A stretch of DNA of 45,968 bases, taken from the NCBI GenBank assembly GCA_937967625.1, contig CALCJP010000127.1:1-45968 (forward strand), read 5' to 3'. Origin of the DNA: an uncultured Saprospiraceae bacterium (GTDB lineage: Bacteria > Bacteroidota > Bacteroidia > Chitinophagales > Saprospiraceae). The translations under genes and the position numbers were made by a program. Shown in pieces: positions 15,735 through 24,173 of this stretch; position 1 is the first letter of the stretch, and the number at the start of each line of letters is the position of its first letter. Under the pieces are notes generated by a model. The model did no database searches. It was given only the letters and a program-made list of their open reading frames with translations, and was not told the DNA's origin.

Positions 15735-16117
15735 ATATTAAATCGCATTTCAACAGTGCTGCCGTTGTTGCGAAATCTTACTTCATCAGCAAGTTGGCGC
15801 ATTAAGTAAACGCCTCTGCCGCCACACTTCATGATATTTTCAGGGGCAGTAGGGTCAGGGAGATTTTGGAAATCAAAACCATCACCTTCGTCAGTAATGC
15901 TAAAGGAAATTCTATTTCTTAATTTTCGATGACGAACTTCGATTGATTTTGACTCGTCATATTGATTGCCGTGACGCATAGCGTTGGTAACCGCTTCGGT
16001 AAGCGAAATAAGTATGCTCCCTTTTTGATCAGGAGACAGCCTATATTGATTGACTACATTGTCAACCAATGGCTCAACAGCATTTACGTTGTTGGGGGCA
16101 GAATTAAATCTAAGCAT
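15731..16117 (-). CDS. RsbW-like ATP-binding protein (HATPase_c_2)
   Basis: 128 residues, a lone GHKL ATPase domain of the anti-sigma-factor/serine kinase type. N box EAVTNAMRHGN (41-51), G1 box DEGDGFD and G2 box GGRGVYLM are present. Such proteins bind and phosphorylate anti-sigma antagonists. Neither an STAS partner nor a sigma factor is nearby, so the target is unknown. Co-transcribed with ybeY (ATGA overlap). As I recall, this ATP-binding protein plus ybeY pair, often followed by mnmG, is common in Bacteroidota; mnmG is not here. Confidence 0.87.
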   Translation of the reverse strand: MLRFNSAPNNVNAVEPLVDNVVNQYRLSPDQKGSILISLTEAVTNAMRHGNQYDESKSIEVRHRKLRNRISFSITDEGDGFDFQNLPDPTAPENIMKCGGRGVYLMRQLADEVRFRNNGSTVEMRFNI

Positions 16118-16455
16118 AAGCGTGTCCTCTCAGTTAAATTTTGAACGTGATTAAAATTTTACCAATCAAGTTAATTGGTTGTTGTTTTGGAAATGTTCAA
16201 ACTATGTCGTGGGATTACTGAATGGACTTATAATAAAATAAGTTATTTGGATAGTCTCCTTAAGATTTTAGAGACACACAAATATCGCCCAAATCAACCC
16301 TTTTGTCAAGGCTAAAACGGTGGTTTTTGATTAAAAATCAAAACATTACTTTTAATGTATTGATAAATAGACATATATGAAGATGATTTTTAATAATTTA
16401 TTGAAATATTGTTTCGTAAGGTGCTGATTTGATAGCCAAAATATATTTTCTTTTT
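16118..16455. other. Non-coding gap before feoAB, left part
   Basis: 338 AT-rich bases between the divergent RsbW-like and feoA genes. I see no open frame of note, no repeat hairpin and no RNA gene; promoters for the RsbW-like gene presumably lie here. Confidence 0.5.
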
Positions 16456-16493
16456 TCTTTCCGAATTAAGTTCGGGATAGGTTTTCGGAAGGT
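16456..16493. repeat. Degenerate long-form repeat
   Basis: On the minus strand it reads CTTCC, GAAAACC, TCCCGAA...TTCGG, AAAG: the long-form layout with mismatches. It lies just upstream of the candidate feo operator. Confidence 0.55.
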
Positions 16494-16496
16494 ATA

Positions 16497-16512
16497 TACC
16501 TAACATTAGGTA
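16497..16512. promoter_or_regulatory. Candidate DtxR/IdeR-type operator of feoAB
   Basis: TACCTAA-CA-TTAGGTA is a perfect 7-bp inverted repeat. The half-site TTAGGT is that of DtxR/IdeR-type iron regulators, and it lies 45 bases upstream of the likely -7 element of the ferrous iron operon. Binding of an actual regulator is inference. Confidence 0.55.
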
Positions 16513-16556
16513 CTAAATAAACTTCGTAGGTATAGTGAACTTTATTAGGATGGAAG

Positions 16557-16564
16557 TACTTTTG
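16557..16564 (+). promoter_or_regulatory. Probable feoA -7 promoter element
   Basis: TACTTTTG matches TAnnTTTG exactly, 29 bases before the feoA ATG. No clear -33 TTTG is seen at the usual distance. Confidence 0.5.
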
Positions 16565-16593
16565 TATTAAGATTTAGTCTAAATAAAATTAAG

Positions 16594-16827
16594 ATGATAG
16601 CAAAGAGTAATAGAGTTACGGGTTTTGGTGAAAGAGCAGAGGTGACGATAAGAGATTTTTCTGATATGAATATGGGATCTCGATTGATGTCAATGGGAGT
16701 CTTGCCAGGAAGTCAAATCACTATCGAACGAGTTGCTCCCATGAAAGGAGGCTATTGCTTAAAAACTGCCTCAGGTCAAAAACTCGCCCTTCGCTATCAA
16801 GAAGCTGACAATATCATTGTTGAATAA
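16594..16827 (+). CDS. feoA: FeoA, ferrous iron transport accessory protein
   Basis: 77 residues, an SH3-like domain: GFGERAEVTIRDFSDMNMGSRLMSMGVLPG is followed by KGGYCLKTASGQKLALR. It is cytosolic and assists FeoB in Fe2+ uptake. The spacing to the feoB ATG is 21 bases, so the two form an operon behind a candidate iron-regulated promoter. Confidence 0.93.
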   Translation: MIAKSNRVTGFGERAEVTIRDFSDMNMGSRLMSMGVLPGSQITIERVAPMKGGYCLKTASGQKLALRYQEADNIIVE

Positions 16828-16848
16828 ATTTTGAGTGCTTACGCGCTT

Positions 16849-18993
16849 ATGAGTCAAACTGCCAAAGTTGCCCTTGTGGGCAATCCAAATAGTGGGAAAA
16901 CTTCCGTTTTTAATCAACTCACAGGACTTCGCCAAAAAGTAGGAAATTTTCCAGGCGTTACCGTTGAAAAAAAAGTAGGAACTGCACAACTCTCTTCTAC
17001 CACAGAAGTCTCCATAATTGATTTTCCGGGTCTTTATAGTTTCTTTCCAAATTCGCAAGATGAGCGAATTGTGGTGAGTTCTTTTTTGAATGAAAAGGAT
17101 GAGTACTTCCCCGATTTGGTTTTGTGTGTGGCAGATGTCACCAACCTTGAGCGACATCTCTTGCTCCTCACACAACTTAAGGATTTAGGACTGCCCATTG
17201 TTTTGGCTTTAAATATGAAAGACATCGCAGAGCGCGAGGGGTTAATCTATGATTCTGAATTGCTCTCGAAGTTGTTGGGGGTTCCTGCTGTTTCGATTAG
17301 TAGCCGTACAGGTGAAAATTTTGATATTCTAAAAAAAGAGATTGAGCGAAAGCTATCGGATTTGCCGAAAACCTGTCCCGAACTTACTTCGGGAGGCAAA
17401 AAGGAAAAATCTTTTTATAAGTTCAATGTTCAAGAGACAAGTGCTTCCAGTGGCATTGCCAACCTTTTAAAAACCGAAAAGGCATATCAAGCAAAACTTA
17501 TCGGTCATCATTATGATTGGTTGCCATTTCTTGACAAAGAGAAAGCGGAGCGAGTGCATGAGATTTGTGAAGAAGCAGGTTTTGAAGATTTAAAATTGCA
17601 GGTGCGTGAGACCATGCAGCGGTATGATAAGTTTTTGCCGATCACGAAAAAGGTTTTCAAAAAATCAATTAAAGAACAAGCCACTCTGACTGATAAAATC
17701 GACGACGTGGTCACCCATAGACTTTGGGGACCCTTGATTTTTATTTCAATCATGGTGGTGGTGTTTCAAGCTATTTATAGCTGGTCGGGCTATCCGATGG
17801 ATTGGATTGATGGCTTGTTTGGGTGGATGAGTGAATCGGTAAAGTCAGCTATGCCTGACACTTGGTTGGCTGGTTTGTTGACAGATGGCATTATTGCTGG
17901 ATTAGGAGGTGTTTTGATATTCATTCCGCAGGTTACGATTCTTTTCTTTTTGATTTCAGTGTTGGAAGAAGTAGGGTATATGGCGCGAGCTGTTTTTATT
18001 TTTGATAAACTCATGCAGCGCTTTGGTCTGAATGGACGAAGTATTGTTGCGCTCATTTCGGGTGGTGCCTGTGCGATTCCGGCAGTGATGTCAACTCGAA
18101 CCATCAGCAGTTGGAAAGAGCGACTCATCACCATCATGGTGACGCCGTTAATTAGCTGCTCAGCGCGGATACCCGTTTACACCGTTTTGATTGGATTCGT
18201 GGTGCCGGCAGTGACAGTTTGGGGGATTTTCAATGCCCAAGGTTTAGCATTCATGGGCTTGTATTTATTAGGAATCATAGCTGCGCTGGGTAGCGCATTG
18301 GTTTTCAAATGGATTTTAAAATCGGACGAAACCAGCTATTTGATGATTGAACTTCCTGAATATAGAATGCCTGTTTGGAAAAACGTATTCCTAAATGTTT
18401 ATGAAAAAGTAAAAGCATTCGTCATCGAAGCCGGTAGAATCATTTTAGTGATTTCGGTGATACTTTGGTTCATGGCAAGCTACGGTCCTTCCAAAGCGAT
18501 GGAACAAGCGGAACTGGAAGCAATGAGCATGGCTAAAGAAAAATCACTTGACGAAGAACAAACAGCTAACCTCCTCGCTGGAAAAAAAATAGAAGCTTCC
18601 TACGCAGGTCATTTAGGAAAATTTATCGAACCCGCAATCAAACCGCTCGGTTTCGATTGGAAAATAGGAATTGCGCTTATCACTTCATTTGCGGCAAGGG
18701 AAGTGTTTGTGGGCACGATGGCAACGATTTATAGTATCGGTAGCGAATCCGACGAGGGAAGCATCAAAGAACGCATGGCTGCCGAAATTCACCCCGTTTC
18801 CGGGAAACCGGTTTATTCAATGGCGACCTCGCTGTCGTTACTCATCTTTTATGTTTTTGCGATGCAGTGCATGAGCACATTGGCAGTCGTCAAGCGCGAA
18901 ACCAATAGCTGGAAGTGGCCGATTATCCAATTCGTTTTCATGACGGCGATGGCTTATTTTGGGAGTTGGTTGGTCTATGTGATTTTCGCGTAA
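16849..18993 (+). CDS. feoB: FeoB, ferrous iron transporter
   Basis: 714 residues from the ATG at 16849; a TTG at 16831 would add six. The N-terminal G domain has G1 GNPNSGKT (11-18), the FPGVTVEKK switch, G3 DFPGLYS, G4 NMKD and G5 SSRTG. The C-terminal half holds the multi-pass Gate/Core segments, including GGACAIPAVMSTRT and SCSARIPVY. It moves Fe2+ across the inner membrane. Between the G domain and its helical extension, residues about 171-184 are encoded by an in-frame 40-base long-form repeat (17361-17400). The reading frame and all motifs after it are intact, so the protein should work. Confidence 0.96.
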   Translation: MSQTAKVALVGNPNSGKTSVFNQLTGLRQKVGNFPGVTVEKKVGTAQLSSTTEVSIIDFPGLYSFFPNSQDERIVVSSFLNEKDEYFPDLVLCVADVTNLERHLLLLTQLKDLGLPIVLALNMKDIAEREGLIYDSELLSKLLGVPAVSISSRTGENFDILKKEIERKLSDLPKTCPELTSGGKKEKSFYKFNVQETSASSGIANLLKTEKAYQAKLIGHHYDWLPFLDKEKAERVHEICEEAGFEDLKLQVRETMQRYDKFLPITKKVFKKSIKEQATLTDKIDDVVTHRLWGPLIFISIMVVVFQAIYSWSGYPMDWIDGLFGWMSESVKSAMPDTWLAGLLTDGIIAGLGGVLIFIPQVTILFFLISVLEEVGYMARAVFIFDKLMQRFGLNGRSIVALISGGACAIPAVMSTRTISSWKERLITIMVTPLISCSARIPVYTVLIGFVVPAVTVWGIFNAQGLAFMGLYLLGIIAALGSALVFKWILKSDETSYLMIELPEYRMPVWKNVFLNVYEKVKAFVIEAGRIILVISVILWFMASYGPSKAMEQAELEAMSMAKEKSLDEEQTANLLAGKKIEASYAGHLGKFIEPAIKPLGFDWKIGIALITSFAAREVFVGTMATIYSIGSESDEGSIKERMAAEIHPVSGKPVYSMATSLSLLIFYVFAMQCMSTLAVVKRETNSWKWPIIQFVFMTAMAYFGSWLVYVIFA
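17361..17400. repeat. Long-form repeat inside feoB
   Basis: Outer arms TTTGCC/GGCAAA, spacer GAAAACCTG, inner stem TCCCGAA/TTCGGGA; both stems are perfectly paired. Encodes DLPKTCPELTSGGK in frame. Confidence 0.88.
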
Positions 18994-19027
18994 GCGAGAT
19001 CCAAATTCAATTTTATTAAGGCAGGTA

Positions 19028-19058
19028 TTTGTAATTTCAAAAAATCCTTTTACATTTG
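19028..19058 (+). promoter_or_regulatory. Promoter of the ABC-GntR operon
   Basis: TTTG at 19028-19031, 19 bases, then TACATTTG at 19051-19058. This is an exact fit to the Bacteroidota consensus (TTTG, N19, TAnnTTTG), ending 39 bases before the ATG. Confidence 0.75.
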
Positions 19059-19097
19059 CACTGTATTAGTGAAGTAGAACACTAAATAAATAAAACA

Positions 19098-19931
19098 ATG
19101 ATTCATTTTTCGAATGTAGATTATTGGTACTCGGTCGGAAAACCAATCTTTAATAAACTCGACCTACAACTTGAGAAAGGCAATATCTATGGGCTGCTCG
19201 GCAAGAACGGAGCAGGTAAAACCACACTGCTTAGATTGATTTGCGGACTGCTTTTCCCGAAAGGAGGAACTGCGGAAGTAATGGGATATGACCCTTCAAA
19301 ACGCCACCCTGATTTTTTAGCAGATTTATATTTCATCACCGAGGAGTTATATCTCCCGAAAATGAAAATCGAAGCTTTTGTAAAGTATCATGCGCCATTC
19401 TATCCGCAATTTGATAGAGGCATGTTTGACCGATTTTTGAATGAATTTCAAATTGACTCTGCTCAAATGCTGACCAATCTTTCTTATGGTCAGAAGAAGA
19501 AGGTCATGCTCTCTTTCGGCTTAGCGACCAATACTCAATTGCTCATTTTGGATGAACCTACCAATGGATTGGATATTCCTTCAAAAGGTCAGTTCAGGAA
19601 GGTGCTAACAGAGGCAGTCAGCGAAGATCGAACCGTTATCATTTCCACACATCAAGTGCGTGATTTAGCAAATTTGATGGACCCAGTTGTGATTTTGGAT
19701 AGAGGAAAAATCCTTTTCAACAAGAGCATGGAGGAGATTTCAAACAAACTCAACTTCAAGCTAATTCAGTCGCTCACGCCTCCCGAAGGAGTGTTGCATT
19801 ATGAGCAAGTACCGGGCGGTTTTCTAACTCTCACTGCCAATGATGGCGACGATTACAGCGAGGTCGAAATGGAAAGTCTTTTCAATGCCATCGTTAGTCA
19901 CAAACCCGAAATTTTAAACCTCTTCAAATAA
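19098..19931 (+). CDS. ABC transporter ATP-binding protein
   Basis: 277 residues, one ATPase domain: Walker A GLLGKNGAGKTT (about 32-43), signature LSYGQKKK, Walker B LLILDEPTNGLD and the switch histidine STHQ. The short C-terminal tail has no known domain. It is encoded just before a six-helix permease and a YtrA-type GntR regulator, the usual make-up of Ytr-like exporters in cell-envelope stress. The substrate is unknown. The repeat core at 19253-19266 falls where ABC proteins have G-L-x-x-P-x-x-G, without changing the length. Confidence 0.92.
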   Translation: MIHFSNVDYWYSVGKPIFNKLDLQLEKGNIYGLLGKNGAGKTTLLRLICGLLFPKGGTAEVMGYDPSKRHPDFLADLYFITEELYLPKMKIEAFVKYHAPFYPQFDRGMFDRFLNEFQIDSAQMLTNLSYGQKKKVMLSFGLATNTQLLILDEPTNGLDIPSKGQFRKVLTEAVSEDRTVIISTHQVRDLANLMDPVVILDRGKILFNKSMEEISNKLNFKLIQSLTPPEGVLHYEQVPGGFLTLTANDGDDYSEVEMESLFNAIVSHKPEILNLFK

Positions 19932-19938
19932 AATAATC

Positions 19939-20691
19939 ATGACGTTCAATATAAATCGATTCTTACATCAACTCAAATGGGATGGACTACAAAACTATCG
20001 TTTCCTATATGTGGGATACTTAGTCGTCTTTGGTCTGATGTTATTCTTTCCATCAAACAGCCCCTTTGGCGGTAGCCATCGTTTACTTTTTTGGTTCACT
20101 TTAACTTTAGGCGGATTGATATACACTTCAAAGATGTTTGATGAAATGAATATGCCGCAATCGCAGCAATTTTATCTTACGACTCCTTCCTCTCATCTGG
20201 AAAAATTTGTGAGCAAATTGTCGTTAAGTACTGTGATTTTTGCGGTAGTAACAACGGTCGTATTTACAATCGCCTCATGGATAGCCACCTCCGTTTTCGA
20301 AATGAGAGTGGGGCATAGCTTATCGAGTTTTAATCCATTTGATGGGGGAAATATTGATGTAATCAAATCCTACTTAGTACTCCAATCCATTTTCTTATTG
20401 GGTGCCATTGCCTTTCGGCGAAACTCCTTTATGAAAACAGTTGGAACCTTATTCGGATTAGGATTTATTCTTTCCACGTTTTGGACGGTATTTGGAGTAG
20501 GCACTTTTAGCGAATATATCAATATCGGAAGAGATGTCAGCTTCAATTTCTCAGGCATGAAGCAACTACCGGGCACTATTGGAGAAAGCATGGAAACCTA
20601 TGGCAATGTGATGACTTGGCTCTTTTGGCTCGCGTTGGCTCCGGTCATGTGGTTCATCACTTATTTTAAACTTACTGAAAAAGAGGTGTAA
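19939..20691 (+). CDS. ABC transporter permease
   Basis: 250 residues with about six hydrophobic segments (first near 20-40, last near 225-242). No enzymatic motif. It begins 7 bases after the ATPase gene stop and overlaps the GntR gene by one base (TAATG). It is probably the membrane half of the transporter. A GCC-TTTC-GGC core lies at 20408-20419. Confidence 0.82.
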   Translation: MTFNINRFLHQLKWDGLQNYRFLYVGYLVVFGLMLFFPSNSPFGGSHRLLFWFTLTLGGLIYTSKMFDEMNMPQSQQFYLTTPSSHLEKFVSKLSLSTVIFAVVTTVVFTIASWIATSVFEMRVGHSLSSFNPFDGGNIDVIKSYLVLQSIFLLGAIAFRRNSFMKTVGTLFGLGFILSTFWTVFGVGTFSEYINIGRDVSFNFSGMKQLPGTIGESMETYGNVMTWLFWLALAPVMWFITYFKLTEKEV

Positions 20692-21035
20692 TGGATTTTA
20701 ATACTAAAGCTCCCATATTTATGCAAATAGCAGACTTGGTTATTGACGGCATTTTGGCAGATAAGCTAAAAGCAGGTGAACGCATTCACTCGGTAAGAGA
20801 GATGGCGGCGCAGGTGCAAGTCAACCCTAACACGGTGCAGCGGTCTTTTACATACCTGCAAGACAGAGGCATTATTTTCAATCAACGTGGCGTGGGCTTT
20901 TTCGTAGCCGATGACGCTTTCGCGAAATCACAGAAGTTGAAAAAAGATGATTTTATCAAAAACTATCTGCCTGAATTTGTGCGCCGCATGAAGCTGCTCA
21001 AACTTGGACTAAAAGATATCGAAAAATATTTTTGA
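20691..21035 (+). CDS. GntR-family regulator, YtrA type
   Basis: 114 residues. The winged helix-turn-helix (PIFMQIADLVIDGILAD, KAGERIHSVREMAAQVQVNPNTVQR) fills the first 75 residues. The tail is short, with no effector domain, as in YtrA repressors encoded with ABC exporters. Here it is the last gene of the operon rather than the first as in Bacillus. It probably represses its own operon. A CGC-type hairpin core (20915-20928) is in frame in the linker after the wing (D-A-F-A-K). Confidence 0.92.
   Translation: MDFNTKAPIFMQIADLVIDGILADKLKAGERIHSVREMAAQVQVNPNTVQRSFTYLQDRGIIFNQRGVGFFVADDAFAKSQKLKKDDFIKNYLPEFVRRMKLLKLGLKDIEKYF
20915..20928. repeat. CGC-type hairpin core inside GntR gene
   Basis: CGCTTTCGCGAAAT, in frame, just after the DNA-binding domain. 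Confidence 0.5.
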
Positions 21036-21045
21036 TAATTCCCTT

Positions 21046-21120
21046 TTCGAGCGTCGTCTCCTGAAAGGGACGATGCGACATAAGTGATCGCATCGTCCTC
21101 TTCGAGAGACGATACTCAAA
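21046..21120. repeat. 75-bp palindromic element, copy 3
   Basis: Arms beginning TTCGAGCGTCGTCTCC and ending GAGACGATACTCAAA. The arms are nearly complementary; it begins 10 bases after the GntR stop. Confidence 0.85.
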
Positions 21121-21135
21121 GACTAACTATTTTTT

Positions 21136-21187
21136 TTAGCCTTTCGGCAAATAATCAAACCAAACTCATCCCGAACTTGCTTCGGGA
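21136..21187. repeat. Split hairpin pair: short form plus inner long-form stem
   Basis: AGCC-TTTC-GGCAAA (21138-21151), then, 17 bases on, the inner hairpin TCCCGAA/TTCGGGA (21169-21187) without its own outer arms. It lies in the leader of the first DUF2807 gene. Confidence 0.7.
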
Positions 21188-21207
21188 GGGAGAAAAAATA
21201 AATAAAA

Positions 21208-21963
21208 ATGAAAACCAGTAATAAATTACTTCTTGGTGCTTTGGCATTTGTTGCGATTTTGGGAGTCATTCCGATTTTCATTGTGAAGTCAAATATCAGT
21301 GAAATCGAAAGAACCATCGTCAGAGGCAACGGCGATTTTCAGAAAGAAACTCGTTCGCATACAGATTTTGAAGAGCTTAGTATTGATGGCGATTATGACA
21401 TCGTTTTGACCCAGGGAGAAAAATTTGAAGTAACCCTTGAGGCAGAATCTAATCTATTAGAACATCTCGAAACCGAAGTCAAAAACGGAACCCTCCATTT
21501 GGGCACCAAAGCAGGAAGCAACGTCATCTCGGAAGGAAGTCCAATTGCTTATGTGACAATGCCATCACTTAAAAGATTAGGAATTTATGGCTCAGGTTTG
21601 GTAACCAACGAAACGCCTTTTGAGGCAGATTTGGTTGAGTTAGTTATTGCAGGAGACGGCGAATTGGATGTGAACTTCGAGTGCACAACGATGAAGACAA
21701 CCATCTCTGGTTCAGGCGAAATCAAGTTGCGTGGCAAAGGTGAATTTTTAGAATCTCGCAATAGCGGTTCTGGAAAAATCAAAGCAGAAAACTTCATCAC
21801 TGAAACTGCCAATATCAATATCAGCGGTTCTGGAAATGCTCGCGTGCATGTTAAGGATCACCTGCAAGTTTCGGTCTCCGGATCTGGCACAGTGCTTTAT
21901 GATGGCAACCCCAAAGATGTCAACAAATACATTTCAGGTTCGGGCGACGTTCGACCTATTTAA
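21208..21963 (+). CDS. DUF2807 (GIN domain) protein, copy 1
   Basis: 251 residues. One hydrophobic anchor (about 7-27), then a repetitive beta-solenoid region with many short I-S-G-S-G type repeats, typical of DUF2807 envelope proteins of unknown function in Bacteroidota. It likely faces the periplasm. The ATG at 21208 lies 88 bases after the palindromic element. Its neighbour at 21989 is a paralogue, so this is a tandem duplication. Confidence 0.88.
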   Translation: MKTSNKLLLGALAFVAILGVIPIFIVKSNISEIERTIVRGNGDFQKETRSHTDFEELSIDGDYDIVLTQGEKFEVTLEAESNLLEHLETEVKNGTLHLGTKAGSNVISEGSPIAYVTMPSLKRLGIYGSGLVTNETPFEADLVELVIAGDGELDVNFECTTMKTTISGSGEIKLRGKGEFLESRNSGSGKIKAENFITETANINISGSGNARVHVKDHLQVSVSGSGTVLYDGNPKDVNKYISGSGDVRPI

Positions 21964-21988
21964 TAAAACTAATCTAAAATCTTTAACC

Positions 21989-22738
21989 ATGGAAAACACC
22001 TTAAGAATGTTCAATCTTAGATCAGCAGTAGCTATTTTCGGTATGATTTCAATGCTTGTGACCAATTGCTATATGGGCGAAATGTCTGGCGAAAGAATCA
22101 GCGGTGACGGCAATTTTGAAACTGAAACGCGCAATGTTGATGAGTTCAATAAACTGGGCGTGAGCAATATGTTCAATATCATTTTGAGACAAGGAACGCA
22201 AGAATTAACCATCGAAGCAGAGTCCAATATTTTAGAGCATTTGGAGACAGAAGTTAGCAATGGTAAGCTACGGATCCGTACAGAAAGCGGTTATAATTTA
22301 AAGCCAACGAAGACTCCAAATATTTACATCAGCATGGCTGAACTGGAACGAATTCATCTTTCAGGAGCAGGTACTTTCAAAAGCGATGACACATTCGAGG
22401 CAACCGATGTCGAGTTGGATATTAGCGGTGCAGTTGATATAGATTTAGAATTGAATTGTGAAACGCTAAAAGTATCCATGTCAGGTGCAGCAGATATGAA
22501 TCTTGAAGGTGAAGCTGACGACTTTCGTCTAAGCACAAGCGGTGCAGGAAATATTGACGCAGAAGACTTCGTAACCGAGTTTTCAGCGGTTAGTATCAGT
22601 GGTGCAGCAAGTGCAAGAGTTCACGTAACCGATCATTTGAAGGCGAGTATTTCGGGCTTGGGAAGTATCGAATATAAAGGAAACCCCGAAAAAATTGATA
22701 AGAGTGTAAGCGGTTTGGGAAGCGTTAAGGAAATTTAA
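21989..22738 (+). CDS. DUF2807 (GIN domain) protein, copy 2
   Basis: 249 residues from the ATG at 21989, 25 bases after copy 1. N-terminal hydrophobic segment (about 10-28) ending in V-T-N-C, a poor lipobox, then a solenoid with I-S-G-A and S-G-L-G repeats. It aligns with copy 1 by eye through GDGNFETETRNVDEF and LTIEAESNILEHLETEV. A longer in-frame start at 21836 runs back through copy 1 and is rejected. Function unknown; the transporter operon just upstream suggests a shared envelope role, which is inference. Confidence 0.88.
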   Translation: MENTLRMFNLRSAVAIFGMISMLVTNCYMGEMSGERISGDGNFETETRNVDEFNKLGVSNMFNIILRQGTQELTIEAESNILEHLETEVSNGKLRIRTESGYNLKPTKTPNIYISMAELERIHLSGAGTFKSDDTFEATDVELDISGAVDIDLELNCETLKVSMSGAADMNLEGEADDFRLSTSGAGNIDAEDFVTEFSAVSISGAASARVHVTDHLKASISGLGSIEYKGNPEKIDKSVSGLGSVKEI

Positions 22739-22740
22739 TG

Positions 22741-22813
22741 GATTTCGAGAAATCGTGACTTCGAGAGTTCGAGATCAAATCCCGAATTCTCGAACTCCCG
22801 ATCTCTCGAAATC
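22741..22813. repeat. Imperfect 30-bp inverted repeat between converging genes
   Basis: Arms beginning GATTTCGAGAAATCG and ending CTCTCGAAATC match at about 26 of 30 positions, with a 13-base centre. The right arm reaches two bases into the der stop codon. A related element at 37855-37948 carries a long-form repeat in its centre. Confidence 0.8.
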
Positions 22814-24113
22814 ACTTTTTTCTAAAGAAAAGCCCAATCGGCACTCCCGTAAAATCGAAGTGTTCGCGCAATTGATTTTCGAGAAAGTTCTTGTACTCCG
22901 CTTTCACATGCTTTGGATTATTGCAGAAAAAAGCGAAAGCAGGAAAATAAGTCGGTAACTGCGTGATATATTTAATCTTTACATAACTACCTCGGTGCGA
23001 TGGCGGCGGATTCTTTTCGATAACCTCCAACATGGTGTTGTTAAGCAGCGAGGTTTTGATCTTGCGACTTCTATTTTCATAGACCTCCAAAGCGGCTTCG
23101 ATAGCTTGAAAAATTCGCACCTTTTCAGTCGCAGAAGTAAAGATGATTGGCACATCTGTAAATGGTCTAAATCGCTCTAATACCTCCCTCTTAAAGTCGC
23201 GCATGGTGTTGGTTTCTTTCTTTACCAAATCCCATTTATTCACCAAAAGCACGATTCCTTTATTTCGTTTTTGCGCTAAGCGAAAGATGCTCAAATCTTG
23301 ACTTTCCACGCCAGTGGTAGCGTCCAACATCAGTATGCAAACATCCGCATCTTCCAGTGCTTTGATGGCGCGCATGACGGAGTAAAATTCCAAGTTCTCA
23401 TGCACCTTTGCCTTTTTACGAAGCCCTGCTGTATCAATCAAAAGAAAGTCTTTTCCGAACTTGGTGTAGCGCGTATGGATAGAGTCGCGCGTCGTACCAG
23501 CGATGTCTGTAACGATATTCCTCTCCACTCCCATCAGTGCATTTAGCAGCGACGATTTGCCAACATTAGGTTGTCCCAAAATGGCAAATTTCGGAAGCCC
23601 TGAAGTGTCTTCAATATCTTCTTCCAATAACTCCACTGCGGCGTCCAATAACTCTCCGGTACCACTACCACTCATAGAGGAAAGGAAAAAAGTGTCCTCA
23701 ATGCCTAAACTCCAAAATTCATTTGCCTCAAAAAGTCGCTGATTGTTATCCACCTTGTTAACAGCAAGCAAAACGGGTTTGTCTGTGCGGCGTAGCATTC
23801 TAGCCACATCTTCATCCAAGTCAGTAATGCCAGTAGTCACGTCAGTCATGAAAACAATTACTGTTGCTTCATCAATAGCGATTTTGACTTGATCTCGAAT
23901 TGCCATCTCGAAAACATCATTGGTGCTACTCACAAAACCTCCGGTATCTACGACGGTGAAATTTTTTCCATTCCATTCGCAGTAACCATATTGCCGATCT
24001 CGCGTCACACCGCTGGTGTCATCAATGATTGCCTGCCGTGTGCCAATCAACCGATTGTAAAGGGTGCTTTTCCCTACGTTCGGTCTCCCGACAATTGCCA
24101 AAATATTACTCAT
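22812..24113 (-). CDS. der: GTPase Der (EngA)
   Basis: 433 residues. Essential double GTPase for 50S ribosome assembly. Two G domains: first GRPNVGKST (9-17) with DTGGFV and NKVD; second GQPNVGKSS (about 185-193) with DTAGLRKK and NKWD. A KH-like C-terminal domain (about 350-433) ends in FFRKK. No repeat hairpins fall in this gene. Confidence 0.97.
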   Translation of the reverse strand: MSNILAIVGRPNVGKSTLYNRLIGTRQAIIDDTSGVTRDRQYGYCEWNGKNFTVVDTGGFVSSTNDVFEMAIRDQVKIAIDEATVIVFMTDVTTGITDLDEDVARMLRRTDKPVLLAVNKVDNNQRLFEANEFWSLGIEDTFFLSSMSGSGTGELLDAAVELLEEDIEDTSGLPKFAILGQPNVGKSSLLNALMGVERNIVTDIAGTTRDSIHTRYTKFGKDFLLIDTAGLRKKAKVHENLEFYSVMRAIKALEDADVCILMLDATTGVESQDLSIFRLAQKRNKGIVLLVNKWDLVKKETNTMRDFKREVLERFRPFTDVPIIFTSATEKVRIFQAIEAALEVYENRSRKIKTSLLNNTMLEVIEKNPPPSHRGSYVKIKYITQLPTYFPAFAFFCNNPKHVKAEYKNFLENQLREHFDFTGVPIGLFFRKK

Positions 24114-24173
24114 TCAATTGTAATTTTATTCACCACTTTATTTTTTTTGCAAAAACAGGCAAGAAGTAGTTTA

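Noticed and set aside
16849-17175. Long open frames antisense to feoB, gdhA, rny and the protease gene
   Set aside because: They are shadows of strongly conserved genes, without start signals or recognisable protein features.
21836-21988. Extended N-terminus of the second DUF2807 protein
   Set aside because: It overlaps the first DUF2807 gene in another frame; the ATG at 21989 gives a normal hydrophobic N-terminus.
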